DNA of 64,000 bases, taken from assembly GCF_021018895.1 (NCBI RefSeq), contig NC_079382.1, positions 15,233,501-15,297,500 of the forward strand. Direction: 5' to 3'. Made by a program: the position numbers and the translations under genes. The stretch is from Seriola aureovittata (Eukaryota; Chordata; Actinopteri; Carangiformes; Carangidae). Position 1 is the first letter of the stretch. Each line of letters begins with the position of its first letter. This document shows positions 26,101 through 39,839 of the stretch, one piece after another. The notes under the pieces are model-generated. The model saw nothing but the letters and a program-made list of their open reading frames with translations. It was not told the DNA's origin and searched no databases.

Positions 26101-29100
26101 TGATTTAATAGAAGCAGAGTTAGAACTTTAGTTGTATTTTACTTTGAAAAAGCAGAGGGAATCTGATGTTTAGCTACAGATATGTAGTTTAGTGTAGCCT
26201 ACTGTATGTGATTGGTCAGGCAGGGCTCCTAACACTCCATCTCCATCTTTAGGTGTGATGCCACTTTTTATGTGTGGGCATCAAGCATCCTTTTCATTCA
26301 GGGAAATGAGATGAAAGGATAAGATCAACGAGAAGTCCCTAATGGACTGTTGAAACCCTGAAATGATGCACAGTATGTCTTAAGGCATACTACATCGTTT
26401 CACCAGGACCCTTTATCTCACCTCTGTGGTGATGCACAAAAATGGGTAGGAATGGGTATTGTGCATCCCAAAGTTGTCTGTTTTTGATTATTAACTGTAT
26501 CTCTCTCACAGTGAAAGTTCAACCAAAAGGCTTACATGTTTCTGTTTGAATGATGAACTGGGTTTTGAGTGTTAAATGGACTTAATCCTGCCGTGGTTTG
26601 GTTAATCACCAGAGACAGACTCTCAGTGCAGGAGCCGTCCCCTGGACCTGGTCTTCATCATCGACAGCTCTCGCAGCGTGCGTCCTGGTGAGTTTGAGAA
26701 GGTCAAGATCTTCCTCGCCGACATGGTCGACACTTTGGTCGTGGGCTCAGAGGCCACCAGAGTGGCTGTGGTCAACTACGCCAGCACGGTCAAGATCGAG
26801 TTCTTGCTCAAAGACCACTTCAACAAGCCAGACATGAAGAAAGCCATCTCCCGCATCGAGCCCTTGGCGGCTGGCACCATGACCGGCCTCGCCATCAAAA
26901 CCGCCGTGAACGAAGCTTTCACTGAGCAGTCTGGAGCCCGACCTCGCTCTAGGAACATCTCCAAAGTGGCCATCATTGTGACGGACGGGAGACCTCAAGA
27001 CCAGGTGGAGGAAGTGTCTGCAACAGCCCGGGCCTCAGGCATCGAGATCTACGCTGTTGGGGTGGACCGTGCAGATATGCGCTCCCTGCAGCTGATGGCC
27101 AGCATCCCTCTGGAGGACCACGTCTTCTATGTGGAGACGTACGGCGTTATTGAGAAGCTCACCTCCAAGTTCAGGGAGACCCTGTGCGGTAGGACAAAGA
27201 GGAGCAAGACGTTTTCCCACCATTAACCCTAGTTCTAGTTCCTTTGTAAGGGGCACCTACAGTCTTCAGGGGGTTTTGTTTCAGTTTATGGATCATTTAC
27301 TTTGCTATTGTTGAATTATAAACTTTGAAATCAGCAGATGCTCTCAACCCCCACATGGACTGCAGATGTCGGCACTAGAACCTGCCTGTAGCTGCTAAGC
27401 TAAACCCATGCAAAGTCTTGGGGCCATGTAGCCCTAAACTTTCAGCTTCTTTTTTTTTAAAAAAAAGCAAAAATTGTATATTGTGATCATTAGTAATTTG
27501 TTTCGCAATCAATGCATTATTGTAGATTGCTTCAACCTTACTCCTTTTTATGTGAAATGATTTAGATGTGCAGTAGAACCTCACTTTTCCAAACAACTCA
27601 GCACAACTGAAATACATTGTAATATGGACATGGATCAAATATTAGTAATTGTAAACAATTTGCTAATACAACTGTTTTTTTTGTCAATAATTTTCATTTA
27701 CTGATATTATAGTATATATATATATATATCAATATAAGTGAGATTCTGCTGTGAACTTGAAATTTTTCCATGTCACTGTCTGATGTTTGTCTTGTCCCCC
27801 TCGTTTATGAAATCATGTGTCTGTGTAACTGTCACAACTGTTGCACTTCAGGGTCCTGTGGTTTTACCTGTGTTGTTCAACACACAGTGAAACTAAGCTC
27901 TTCAAATGACCTTGGCTTAGATGAGGTGAAGGTGTTATCCACCACAAGTGACATGTGGTCAAGGACAAACACTTTAGAAAAGCTTGCAAATATGAATTTT
28001 GGAAGAAAGAAAAAAAAAACACACACACACACACAGACACAAATATCTATTTTAATCATTTTTGTCAGCATATGTCCTCCATTAAAAAAAGATATAGGTT
28101 ACATTTTAACAATCAACATCTTTGGTGGATTTTTGCACTCTGCAGAGTAACCTACCTATATACTGTAGCTACTGTACACTAGCACATGAAACCGTTCCCA
28201 TGGGTGCCGCCTTGACAGCTCCATCCCCTAATCCCGGTTTATTCTAGGTCTGGACCCCTGTGCCATTGGACATGACTGCGAACACATATGTGTCAACAGC
28301 AACGCCTCCTATTACTGCAAGTGCCGGAATGGTTATATCTTGAATGCGGACAAGAAAACATGTTCCCTGAAACGTAAGAGCACAACGTATGGATTCCTGC
28401 AGTAAATATGAAAGTCCTTGCTGTGATACTAATGCAGTCTAAGAGCGTGAGAGAGTGTGTAAAGAGTATTGTGCAGTATGTGTTTGCTTCTAAGCAATAT
28501 CACAACCAGCTGAGCATTATCCCTGATTCTATTATTCACTGCTGAATGTGACATTTGTTGGACAATTATCAGGTAATATTATAGAATTGTTTCACTACAA
28601 TTGTATTTTTGCTGTGGCACAATGACAATGGTAAATTAATAATGTAGATTATTTTTGGAAAGTGTGTATTTTTAAATGTGTGTGTGTGTTCGTTTCATCT
28701 TTGGTTCTTGTTCTTGCCCAGCAGACTGGTTGGAAAAAGTAGAGTGGGTGGTGTTGTGTGTGCTTTTTCACTCCCCGCATGATCTGTTACACTGATGTGA
28801 AATTCGCTTTCTCCTGGCAAAGAGGTGAAGGTGGAGGTGGTGGAGGATCCCTGTAAATGTGAAGCCAGACTGGCTTTCCAGAAGCAGACGCAGGCGGCCA
28901 TCCAGCAGCTCACAGCCAAGCATATCCTTTCTGTTGGTTCAGATGGAAGACACTTTATTATAAACAGTCTCTGCAGCACATTTCACTGAGCTGGCAGCAG
29001 CTGGTTATTTCTACACTGCTGGGATTGTTATTGGAATATGAATTAACACTGTGTCTCGTCTATTTTTAAGAGGGCAATATGACCAGGATTTCTTATTCTG

Positions 29101-29219
29101 TTTTCGACCTTTAGCTGTCCCTGTAAATGTGTTTGCAAATGAGTTTCCCTTGACTGACCTCACTGGCCGATGTGTCTGGGAGAATAGAGCGTCTGGAGAA
29201 CATGGTGGGCCGTGCTTAA
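23155..29219 (+). CDS. matn3: Matrilin 3, with proline-rich domain and one EGF repeat
   Basis: Secreted cartilage-matrix adaptor protein that forms oligomers through a coiled coil. Six exons: 23155-23323, 25050-25550, 26613-27188, 28248-28373, 28823-28921, 29164-29219; 508 residues. Order: signal peptide (about 1-22), short N-terminal segment, a proline/threonine-rich domain of about 167 residues encoded by exon 2, a von Willebrand A domain (exon 3, metal site DSSRS and later GTMTG), a single EGF-like domain with six cysteines (exon 4), then the coiled coil split over exons 5 and 6 ([19 protein letters not shown] ... [12 protein letters not shown]). Mammalian matrilin 3 has four EGF repeats and no proline-rich exon; I recall a comparable Pro/Ser/Thr-rich domain in zebrafish matrilin 3. 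The last intron is U12-type AT-AC. The neighbour two genes upstream is syndecan-like, the usual matrilin-syndecan linkage. Confidence 0.93.
23440..24128. repeat. Fish MITE-like repeat in matn3 intron 1
   Basis: Starts 'cagagctgaaaagtaacaaa' with 'gtacatttactcaagtattg' and ends near 'atgacttcaccactg', the full-length outline of the same common family as at 9468. Composed of many 'ACTTTTAC/AAGTA' motifs. Confidence 0.6.
24140..24560. repeat. Second, diverged repeat copy in matn3 intron 1
   Basis: Adjacent to the previous copy: 'gagtaaaagttctgctttca' ... 'gcttaagtaaagttcaaagg' ... 'aaggtagaagtactaaagca'. Related wording suggests a member of the same or a sister family. The intron remainder to 25049 shows nothing further. 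Confidence 0.45.
25665..25980. repeat. Fish repeat with inverted ends in matn3 intron 2
   Basis: Left end 'ttaacggaataaatcgaca' and right end 'gtatttcccaaaatgttgaa' are inverted relatives of each other, and the middle holds 'gattagcttagcataaaaac' and 'agatgagaagattgatacca', a family common in teleosts. A terminal fragment of the same family appears near 31355-31395. Confidence 0.6.
28922..29163 (+). other. matn3: U12-type (minor spliceosome) AT-AC intron of matn3
   Basis: The intron begins ATATCCTTT, a perfect U12 donor, has CCCTTGAC with its branch adenosine at about 29153, and ends in AC at 29163, ten bases later. No GT donor gives a usable frame here, while the AT-AC join yields a continuous coiled-coil heptad pattern into [18 protein letters not shown] and a stop. 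Matrilin genes are known for an AT-AC intron in this position. Confidence 0.9.
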
Positions 29220-29966
29220 AGCTGGACACAGTGGTAAGTGTTGGAAGCTTTTTCTTCTGGGATGATTGGTGATAAAAAAATAAAAAGGATTTTTAAAAAA
29301 ACTCCCACCCACCTCACAGTTTGACCTCATGTTTATTTACTCTCTGCAGAGGCAGCTAACTGGTTTGTTTCCTGTCAGCTGCAGAGCCATGGACTTACTG
29401 CAACATAGACATCTGCTTCCTGTCATCTGCCTCCACCCATAACTACTGCACGTACTTCAACCACAGGCCGAGTGAAGCTGTGATTCATACACCAGTATCC
29501 CTCAAATTACTGACTGCTGCCACAATATCCACAGTTGATCTGGGATTTTTTTATGAACAGTGAATGCAATGTTTTGAAACTGCCGTAAAAGCTACTTATA
29601 ATATTTTTTCTTAACACGAATATGATCATGGTGTGATGTTAAATAACCAAAGAAAATGAGTACTATTTTCATTGTTATCCTGTACTGTATTACGTATGTC
29701 TTGTGTCCAGTCTGTACAAAGATGCATATTGTATATAGTAGTTATTTGTGAAAATGTCTCATTGGATTGACGAAGTGATTTGATTTTAATAGAACAGCAA
29801 AAGGTTTCTTACATGAAGTGTTTTTTGCATATTTTCTTCATTATATACTCTCTGTTACGAAGGTTATATATATATATATGTGTTTGTCATCATCTATCAT
29901 ATGACATGACATTTAATGTTTGCTAAGATTTATAAATGTAATAAAAGAGACAAATTGGACAATAAA
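29220..29966 (+). other. matn3: matn3 3' untranslated region with AATAAA
   Basis: Non-coding AT-rich stretch with a short TA run near 29868-29878, ending at AATAAA 29961-29966. No further coding exon is visible. Confidence 0.6.
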
Positions 29967-30118
29967 ATAATCATACAGGAGTTGCACTTTTTCCCCCTTA
30001 TAAGAGAGTGATACTGACAATATTATAAGTCAAATCACACTTTCAGAATCTTGTGTGGTTGACAAGTGAGACAATGAGATAAAATGAAAACACTCACACT
30101 GGATTACATGCACACATC

Positions 30119-31114
30119 ATGTCCTGTGAATCCATGGTTCCTGTGAAAGCTGAATCTGAACGGCAGACTGTGACAGACAGTGAAATCTACTATATAGAGA
30201 GGTAAGGACAAACAGTAAATACAATATATGGGTATTACTTAAAAATGTTGACGATAAACAGTATCAAAATCATGGTTTGAATTCATGAAGACTTTAAGGA
30301 TTATAATTTTAAACTTTACCTGTCAGGATTATGATCCTATATCCTCCTATTTATTTAAATAGTTTAATACGTTAACTAATAACAAGTAATATGAACATTA
30401 TTTAACTCCTGATCAATTCACTTTGAGCCCCTTATATTGAGTTATGATAAGTTTGGATGTTTCAAGTTGGACTTATTATGATAAATGTGACACTGTACCT
30501 TTATACAACCTTATAAATCATCTATCTATAGATCATTTGTGAGAACTGCCTAATCCCCTAACCCTTTTTGCTCAGAAACACAGTGCCACTTAAAACAAAA
30601 ATTCAACAAATAAAGCTGGATTAAAGTCTAAAATGTACCCATGACAGAGCTGAGCTGTTAATTTGACTGACCTGATTTGATAAGTTAATTACTTAAACTA
30701 CACCACGGTCTCTTTTTTGTGCCCTGTTATCACCATCACGTCTGTTTTACACCGTCAGTGTTGCCCAAAAAACAACAGACAGGGGTCATCGTGTTTCCTC
30801 TGGAATGAGTTGGCTTGTTTGCCTGAAACAGCACTGACAACAGAGCTCCTCTGTCTGCGAAGTCTGTGTGGAGGTGGAGAGTCAACATGCCAACGTTTAC
30901 CTCTACGTCTGGTTTGGACCCTCTCCCTCCTTCCTTTAACCAGACAGCTGTTTTATGTTTGTTTGCTATTTCACTGGCTTTCATGGCTACCACACACACA
31001 GGTGGTCAGAGAGGTGAGCCCACCAGTGTTTCAGTGGAAGAAGATGAATGGGACTCACACGCCTTTGAGAAGTGGAAAAGACACGTAAAGTTTGGTGCAA
31101 TGGGTCCCTGTTGA
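30119..31114 (+). CDS. Candidate small single-span membrane protein (unrecognised)
   Basis: Weak prediction. A possible first exon 30119-30201 (starts MSCESMVPVKAESERQTV, ends at AG|GTAAGG in phase 2) can be joined to 30832-31114 (acceptor ACAG) in the matching phase, giving about 120 residues. The second exon holds SFNQTAVLCLFAISLAFMAT, a plausible membrane span, then an acidic stretch and a basic end EKWKRHVKFGAMGPC. Alternatively the second exon alone, from ATG 30887, gives 75 residues. I recognise no family. It lies between matn3 and ttc32 on the same strand. An upstream short open frame overlaps the first ATG. Confidence 0.25.
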
Positions 31115-33900
31115 AGAGGTTTAAGTTAGAGAAGTTGAGGATAAACTTTAATCTTCAGCGATATCTCAAAAAATGTTTTAAGGTGCCTTGATTCGTAATT
31201 GTGTGTTTGTAAGGGTCATACGGGGCATAATGTAATGTTTTTCCTGTGTCCTTCTAATGAACATTTTGATAGTGTTAACAAATGTCTATAATTAGATGAG
31301 AAACAGACTGAGGAGGTTTAAAAGAAATATAAATAATAATAAAAAATAATAGATACGCATATTTCCCAAAATGTCAAACTATTTCTTTAATGTGCTGCCA
31401 CGACCTGTTTCACCCTTTAAATCAGATGTTACACAGATGAACAGTCAAACTGTGAAGCCTTGTTTTATTGCAATGTCTCACTGCAGTGACTGTAGTGTTC
31501 GAAAACTAGGCCACTGAAACTAATGGCTGAATATTCAGGATATTCTGACATTAATGCTATGATACAACATGGATACCATATTCACAAAAAGCTGTGAAAA
31601 TAAACGTGCTGTGTATAAGAGGATCATCAAAGGGGAAATCGTTGAAATAAAGATAAACTGTGATTAATAAATGAAATGTACATTTTGTTGAAATGTGCAA
31701 GAAACTTGCCACTGTATGGTGAAAATAAAGAAAACTTGCTCTACTGTATCACTGTATTACTGTAGTTATGGATATTTACATATCACTTAAGAATATTTTT
31801 GTTAAGAGAAAGAGACACTTTTTTTTAAATGTTCTGTTTTAAATGAGCATTTTTTCCAATTAAACATGAGTTCATTCCTGACCATGGAAACTCCTGTTTG
31901 CGAATCCCTCCACTGAAGAAGAGCAACTGAAAGCTGCAGAAAAAGCTAGTAAGTAGACCTTGAGTCAAAGTTATTGGGGGTTTTTTTTCATATAAGTAAA
32001 ATCAATTCAACAACAATTTTTAAAAGTTTTCTGTCTTATCCAAACAACCACAAATTTTGCTCAAACTCCCTCGTAGAAGGACACAAATGAATTGAAGCAT
32101 TGAGGCATGTTGACAGTAGTGAAAGGTGAAGTGTAGGGATAAGTGCAGGGCTGTGGGTCTGTCAGTGAGGAGGGGGAGATGAAGGCATGTGTGATGGATG
32201 TCTGTCCTGGTTCTGCCAGACTGAAGTGGACTTTGATACTTTGTGCAAATTCTCTCAGCAAACAGCAACATTTAGAGCGCTATAAGAAACACCAGCTTCG
32301 AGGCCGCTGAACATAACAATCTTTGCTTCATGTGTACATGCTATCCTTGCCAAAATAAACATTTTTAAGCTTGAAGGAGTTTTACATTCCTGATTTTGTC
32401 ACGTTTGAATGCAAGCATTTAACTGCATTTAAATGCTGTAATGTTGACTCCTTTTAGAGATGCAGAAAACAATTGATAAAGGTTATTTTGATTTAATGGA
32501 AGGTAGTTAATCTATATTTCCACAGGTTGTATGTTATTGCCATTTTCTCAGTAGTGTCAACAGCCAGTGGCCTCCAACCTCTTCCCTCTGGGTCAAACTG
32601 GTCTCCATTTGATCTGTGTCAACTTGTCCACACAGTCTGGAGATAAATGGGCCGCAGAAAAGGAAGTGCACGGCTCCTGACTGACCTCTGCTTCCTCAAG
32701 GTGTCACTTTTCACCAGGACAGTTGACTTCCTCACCTGGGAGATCGTCTGAGAATTTCTCACCAGTTTGCTTATGGGTTGGCCTCCTTGTTGTGTATTTA
32801 CTGTAGCGAATGTCCATACTGTCCTGCGACTGGTGTGACAGATGTTTCAGTCTGTTGCAGTCCAATGTTTTTCTTTCAGATTGAATACCTCTCCATCTTA
32901 ACATTATCAAGATAATATTCCAGACAGTAATCAGCCACTGACTGGATATTATGTTAACATTTCGGGCTAACTGGATGTTGTTTATGAGTTTATTTTCATT
33001 GCTCCTTTACCATCTCAACTAATAAACTTCACATAAACTTCATTGTATTTTCACATACATTCAATGCCTTGTTTTAATGAGGTCTGAGTCAAGTCTGCCA
33101 TCTGCTGTTAAAGAAAAAAGATTTTAAATATCAGAAATCAAATGTACAAGTACACTTACTTCATCATGTTATTCTGGACCATTGAACAGGGGGATTGATC
33201 TTGGCAGACTGGAGGCTAATTTCCCCATAACAGTTTACATACCTTTTAATCTATGTTTAATCGATATGAACATTTATCATCACGATTAATAGTAAGAAAG
33301 ATTTTGCGTGCACATGGTGAAATAAACATAAATATATAAATAGTAGGCTATATATTTTATCCATGCATTATAAAATGAAATATACACAATACATTTAAAT
33401 ACAATAAAAGTAGAAAAATACACATGGAATGAATGGAGTTGCATCAACATTAATAAAAGTGCAGGGTAGTGGTTATTCTATTAAATTACAAGCAATAAAA
33501 AAAAATGTAGTGACAGGTGCATTTATGCACCGTGAAAGAAAAGTGGATCAATATTATACCATATTTTACTAAAAAATATAAGCATAGAAGAGATTATGAA
33601 TGGATTATAATAACTTGTAACTTGGAAAAATTGTATGATATGTATGAAAGGTTGCAGGAAGTAGATGTGATAAAAAGTAGAAGTAGAAATAACTGCAGTT
33701 ACCAACAGTGAGTGTGAGGTACAGTATATGATAATAGTGCATGTTAGTAATTAAATAAAATGAAATTGTATTATTTAAGTAATACGAGGTGTGCAGTTGG
33801 AAAGAGTATTATGCCTCTTTACAATGAATATTTTTTTACCTAATAAAGGTCACAGAGGACCCTCCTGCCAGTGGAAAGTGAGACCTGCCTAACCCCGCCT
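31115..33900. other. Gene-free spacer between matn3 and ttc32
   Basis: AT-rich, with a repeat terminus near 31355-31395 and several AATAAA-like words (near 31595 and 31723). WDR35, which lies between MATN3 and TTC32 in human, has no recognisable exon here. I see nothing else. Confidence 0.5.
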
Positions 33901-33920
33901 ACCCGTGACGCACTAATACG

Positions 33921-33958
33921 TGATTGGACGTACTTTTGCATGACGTCACATCCGTGGT
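33921..33958 (+). promoter_or_regulatory. ttc32: ttc32 promoter: inverted CCAAT box and CRE
   Basis: ATTGG at about 33923-33927 and a perfect cAMP-response element TGACGTCA at 33951-33958, some 60-100 bases before the ttc32 start. The spacing fits a TATA-less housekeeping promoter bound by NF-Y and CREB/ATF factors; binding itself is inference. Confidence 0.55.
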
Positions 33959-34020
33959 TGAGAAATACGATAAACTAATGTATGTATTGACAAACTACAA
34001 TCCTTTACAGAAGCCTGCCA

Positions 34021-35807
<1,787 letters not shown>

Positions 35808-36358
35808 CAATGTCATAAACTACAGAGTGCATGTTTCATACATCCTGCAGTATGGTGGATAAACAAAAGCTGGACCTATGCTGTCAACCATTGTCAGTTT
35901 ATTTTATGTTTATTTTATTTCTTTTGTTGTATAACGAATTAAGATGTTTTTTAAACTGAAGATGAACAGATTTATTAGGTATCACACAAACCTTATAAAG
36001 CATTCTGCACAAACAAATGTACAGCTGCAAATCAGATGAAATCATTTGCTGTTTGTACGCATAAAAGGAAAGAGACATCCCACTAGACCAGGCGCGACAC
36101 ATATATGGATTTTTGTTAAGCAGAGCATTGATAATTCCTTTCCTACACTGTCTCAAGACTTTTAGCTGGAAAAAATGTAATGGCCTCATAAATGTAAGTA
36201 TATCACTGTATAAGTCTGTGAGTGGACAGTGCAGACTGATCGACCCAAGCGCACCAGGTAAAACGATGAATCTGGGGTTTACTGTTCATGAAAGTTAGTG
36301 CACCATCTTGGAGACACTGGAAGGTTTGTTTATGTGGCCATAAACAAACCATAATAAA
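35808..36358 (+). terminator. ttc32: ttc32 3' UTR and poly(A) signal
   Basis: AATAAA at 36353-36358, with a further AATAAA at 36558-36563. Nothing else is seen before the ZP promoter. Confidence 0.45.
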
Positions 36359-36676
36359 GTGTTAACATAGAGTAATAATGAAGAGTCTCTCAGCTGAAAA
36401 GGAAAAACATGTTGAGTGTCTTTCGACAAGTTGATTTAGGTTTTAAGGAATGGTATAATCCATTGTACTTCCTATTTCCTTTGACAATGGATTTCTTGAA
36501 TAATAAAAAAAACATTTCTAGACATGTAACATGTAAATATGTTTCTAATCAGTAAACAATAAATTATCTTCACTACACATTACTGATTCATGTTTGTTTA
36601 TTTGCACATATGCAGATTTATAGTATATCAAGCTTATCCACTGTGTGTGAGGCAGGTATAGGACGACTGATTTACC

Positions 36677-36716
36677 ACACCTGTGCATGGTGATTAGGTG
36701 TTATATAAAACAGCTG
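36677..36716 (+). promoter_or_regulatory. TATA box and E-boxes upstream of the + strand ZP gene
   Basis: TATATAAAA at about 36702-36710, with CACCTG at about 36678 and CAGCTG at about 36711. E-boxes (CANNTG) close to the TATA box are the known binding sites of the oocyte factor FIGLA in vertebrate ZP promoters. The start codon is 140 bases downstream. Confidence 0.55.
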
Positions 36717-36848
36717 GTGATGGCTCACTAATGCAGTCAGCCACTTGAGAGTTGGTTTGTATGTGGGGCTTGCTGGGGTTTCAGTGCCAAGCTCTGATAG
36801 TGGTTTGACTCCTTTATGCTTTTTGTTTGGCTGCGAACAGACTGTAAC

Positions 36849-38776
36849 ATGAGGGGACTCAAAAACATGTAAGTTTATTGTCTTGTTTCTTTTTTTTCTT
36901 GTTTAGTGACTTCTTGCAACCTTTCTCCAAGTGTATCTAACTGCTGTACTATTGTTTAAGTTTACTATGGAACTTGATGGCTGCAGTAATCCTCTTGGGT
37001 CAAGCAAGGCCAAATGTGAAGCTCAATTTGCAGTCAAGTAAGATTAATTTGCATTAAACTACTTTATATCACCTAAAGTCAGTTTATATGCTCCACATGA
37101 CCTGCTTTTTTTTGTTTAAACAGGCAGTGGTTTAAGGTCAGACTGTGCAGGTAACCTAATGAGGCTGTCGTTGGACAAGGCTCTAGCAGTGGGGAACCAG
37201 CTTGAGGTGGAAGCCATCAGTGAGTATAAACTCTGCTAATTATGAGCAGATTGGTTCATCACTGGGAGAAGTGATCCCTGTCATGTTTGTCTCTCTTTTC
37301 CCCAGATGGCACCCAGCACATCGTGTTAACACCCAGCCTGGCTGCTCAGTGTGGGTACAGCATGGAGTCTGACCCATGGGGCAACACAAGAATCTACACG
37401 TCTCTGATGGGCTGCTATGTGGACAACAAAGTATGATAAGCTGAAATGAGATCCCCCTAGAGAATTTAGTTCTCAAGTGACTGATTATAATTGATTAAAT
37501 TCTCTTGGCATGATTATGCAGGCAGTAGTTCCCAATTTTGTGCTTCCCAAATACTGGAACCAAAGCTGATCATGTCATGTGTCTCGTACCAAGTAAACTT
37601 CGCTTTTTACTGTGACATGGATAAATGTAAAAATGTTGAGCCTGCTATTGAATCTTTTTATTTTCATAACTCAATCAGCCAAATATTTTCTCAAATCAAT
37701 GCATTGCTTAGTCTGTAAATGTCAGAAAATGTTGAAAGTGAGGTTTTCAAATGTTTGTTCTAAACCTGAAGATAATTTGATACAACAGACAAACCAGCAA
37801 ATCTTCACCTTGGAGAAGCTGGAGCCAAAGAATTGATTGAGGATTTTACTTGACTGATTAAATGCTAATGGAAACTGCTGTATTTGTTAACTTATAGGAT
37901 GACACGACATTTAATGTTGGGTTGAGACTCCAGATGTACGGCCAGAATCCATCAGATGTGGCCAGTCATGATGTGACTCAGACATGCAGCTACTCTCGGT
38001 GGGCCTCCAGAGAGGTTCTCTGTGACAGGAACTACATGGAAGTAGGTTGCTTTACATTGATGGCTGTTCAGTTACTGAAACTGTATATAAATTGGGTATT
38101 TTCCTGTTTTTTAGGTGTCAAAACACATGGCTACACCTGATGCTGGAGCTAAGGGGCAGACTCAGGATGTTAACGATGACTTGCAGAGCAACACCATTCC
38201 TGGTGTACGTATGCTTTAAAAAAAAAATTCAGTTGCAGTTCACTTGTGTTAATTTTTAACCTGCACCATATGGCATCCCCTCCTAATAGCAGAGATGCAG
38301 ATGTAAGTTGATGAGAAGAATAAGGTGTTTGTGTTTTTTTGTTTTTTCCCTTAGGCGTCAGGTGCAGCACATGGTGTCTGGAAGATGACGTTTTTCACTC
38401 CAGAACCAGTGGCGATGGTGCTGATGGAGGCTGAACAAGCTGGCTACACTGCCATGACTACCTCAACCCGTCTGGTTATGCGAAGCCCGTACAATACAGC
38501 AGAGACTTATTCTGAGGATGTAAGCAACACACCCCACTTCTCCTGGGTTTGCTTTAATTTAATTTTTTTTCATGCTTATAAGGGTTTTTTTTTTTTTTTG
38601 TGTTAAAACATCCCTTAGGTGGCTGGAGTCCCCATGGAGGTTTTCAGGGCGAGTGTTTACTACAAGGCACCACACGGTTTGAGTGTTGAGAACTTGGCAG
38701 CTGCCTGTCCCACAGGTGAGTGTCAAGCAAATCTGTGCACCAAGATTATTTTGAAGTCAGTGCAGTTTTGTCATAT

Positions 38777-38814
<38 letters not shown>

Positions 38815-39804
38815 TCATGAACAGGTGGCACACTCTTCACTGAGGATGTAATCTCTTGGCACATACCTCGCCGTGTGACACCCCTGATAGATGGCAGCTT
38901 TAAAATCTTGGAAATGCACATGGGCATCAATGGGCAGAGGCTGGATAAATCTCAGATGGCTGCACGAGGGTACACGCTATCTGCAACTGATTTTCACATC
39001 ATTATTGAGATCCCAGTGGGCTCGCCTGATGGTTACTACAAGGTTGGGAAGTGTATAGATTTACCATGCTCAGGTCACTAGTCCATTTGCATGTTTTATT
39101 AAAATGCCATGAATAATTGCAGAGCCATGCCCCAGATTACCAGTACCACATCACCTACAGTGTGGAGCCCATGCTTGATGTGCTGTGGAGGGGAGATAAC
39201 AACCAAGATGATACCAGATACAAGGTTTTGTTCCCCATTACCACCCCTCTGATGCCCAGACCTCCCCAGGCTGAAAACAGTAAGTCCCCTTTTTGGTTGA
39301 GATGACATAACTTAAGCTTTGTGGGAAAAGCTTAAATCTGCCACTTTCTGTGCCTCAGATACTATCCTAGAGGACAGGATGTTCAGCGTTCACTTGGGGA
39401 CCTTTCTCCATGATGTGGTGCTCAGGAACATCACCTTTGCTACTGGCGTTCTCACTGTTGAGGAATGCAATGCCAGAGGTTTTGCTGTCCAGGAGCACAG
39501 CCTCCCCCAAGGAAGAAAGAGCTTCTCTTTGCAAGTGCCCTTTGATGCTGATGTTGTCCTGAAACATGTATGTGAAATTACAACTTTATATATATGCGCT
39601 AGCAAAGTGTTACTCATACCATTGATTGTTCTATGGTTATGACCTGAGCTTTTCTGACTCTGCAGAATCCTGAACCCTTGGTTACAGTCTACTCCCTCCC
39701 TTTGATCTTTGCATTCCTCATTCTGCCTGAAGAAACTCCTTTTGCCCATCCAGTAGACTTAGAGGCATCTCTGCAGGATGTTGGTGAGACATCTTGATCA
39801 TAAT

Positions 39805-39839
<35 letters not shown>

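Noticed and set aside
28821..28920. Ending matn3 exon 5 at a normal GT donor further downstream
   Set aside because: Reading on gives a non-coiled-coil tail, whereas the AT-AC join restores the heptads and a stop in the expected place.
31872..31962. A short stretch reading EEEQLKAAEKAS
   Set aside because: Too short, with no splice context; reads as chance in A-rich sequence.
38202..38204. Donor CCTG|GTGTAC for exon 6 of the + strand ZP gene
   Set aside because: It puts exon 7 out of frame; the donor two bases on (GGT|GTACGT) keeps the frame and matches the paralogue.
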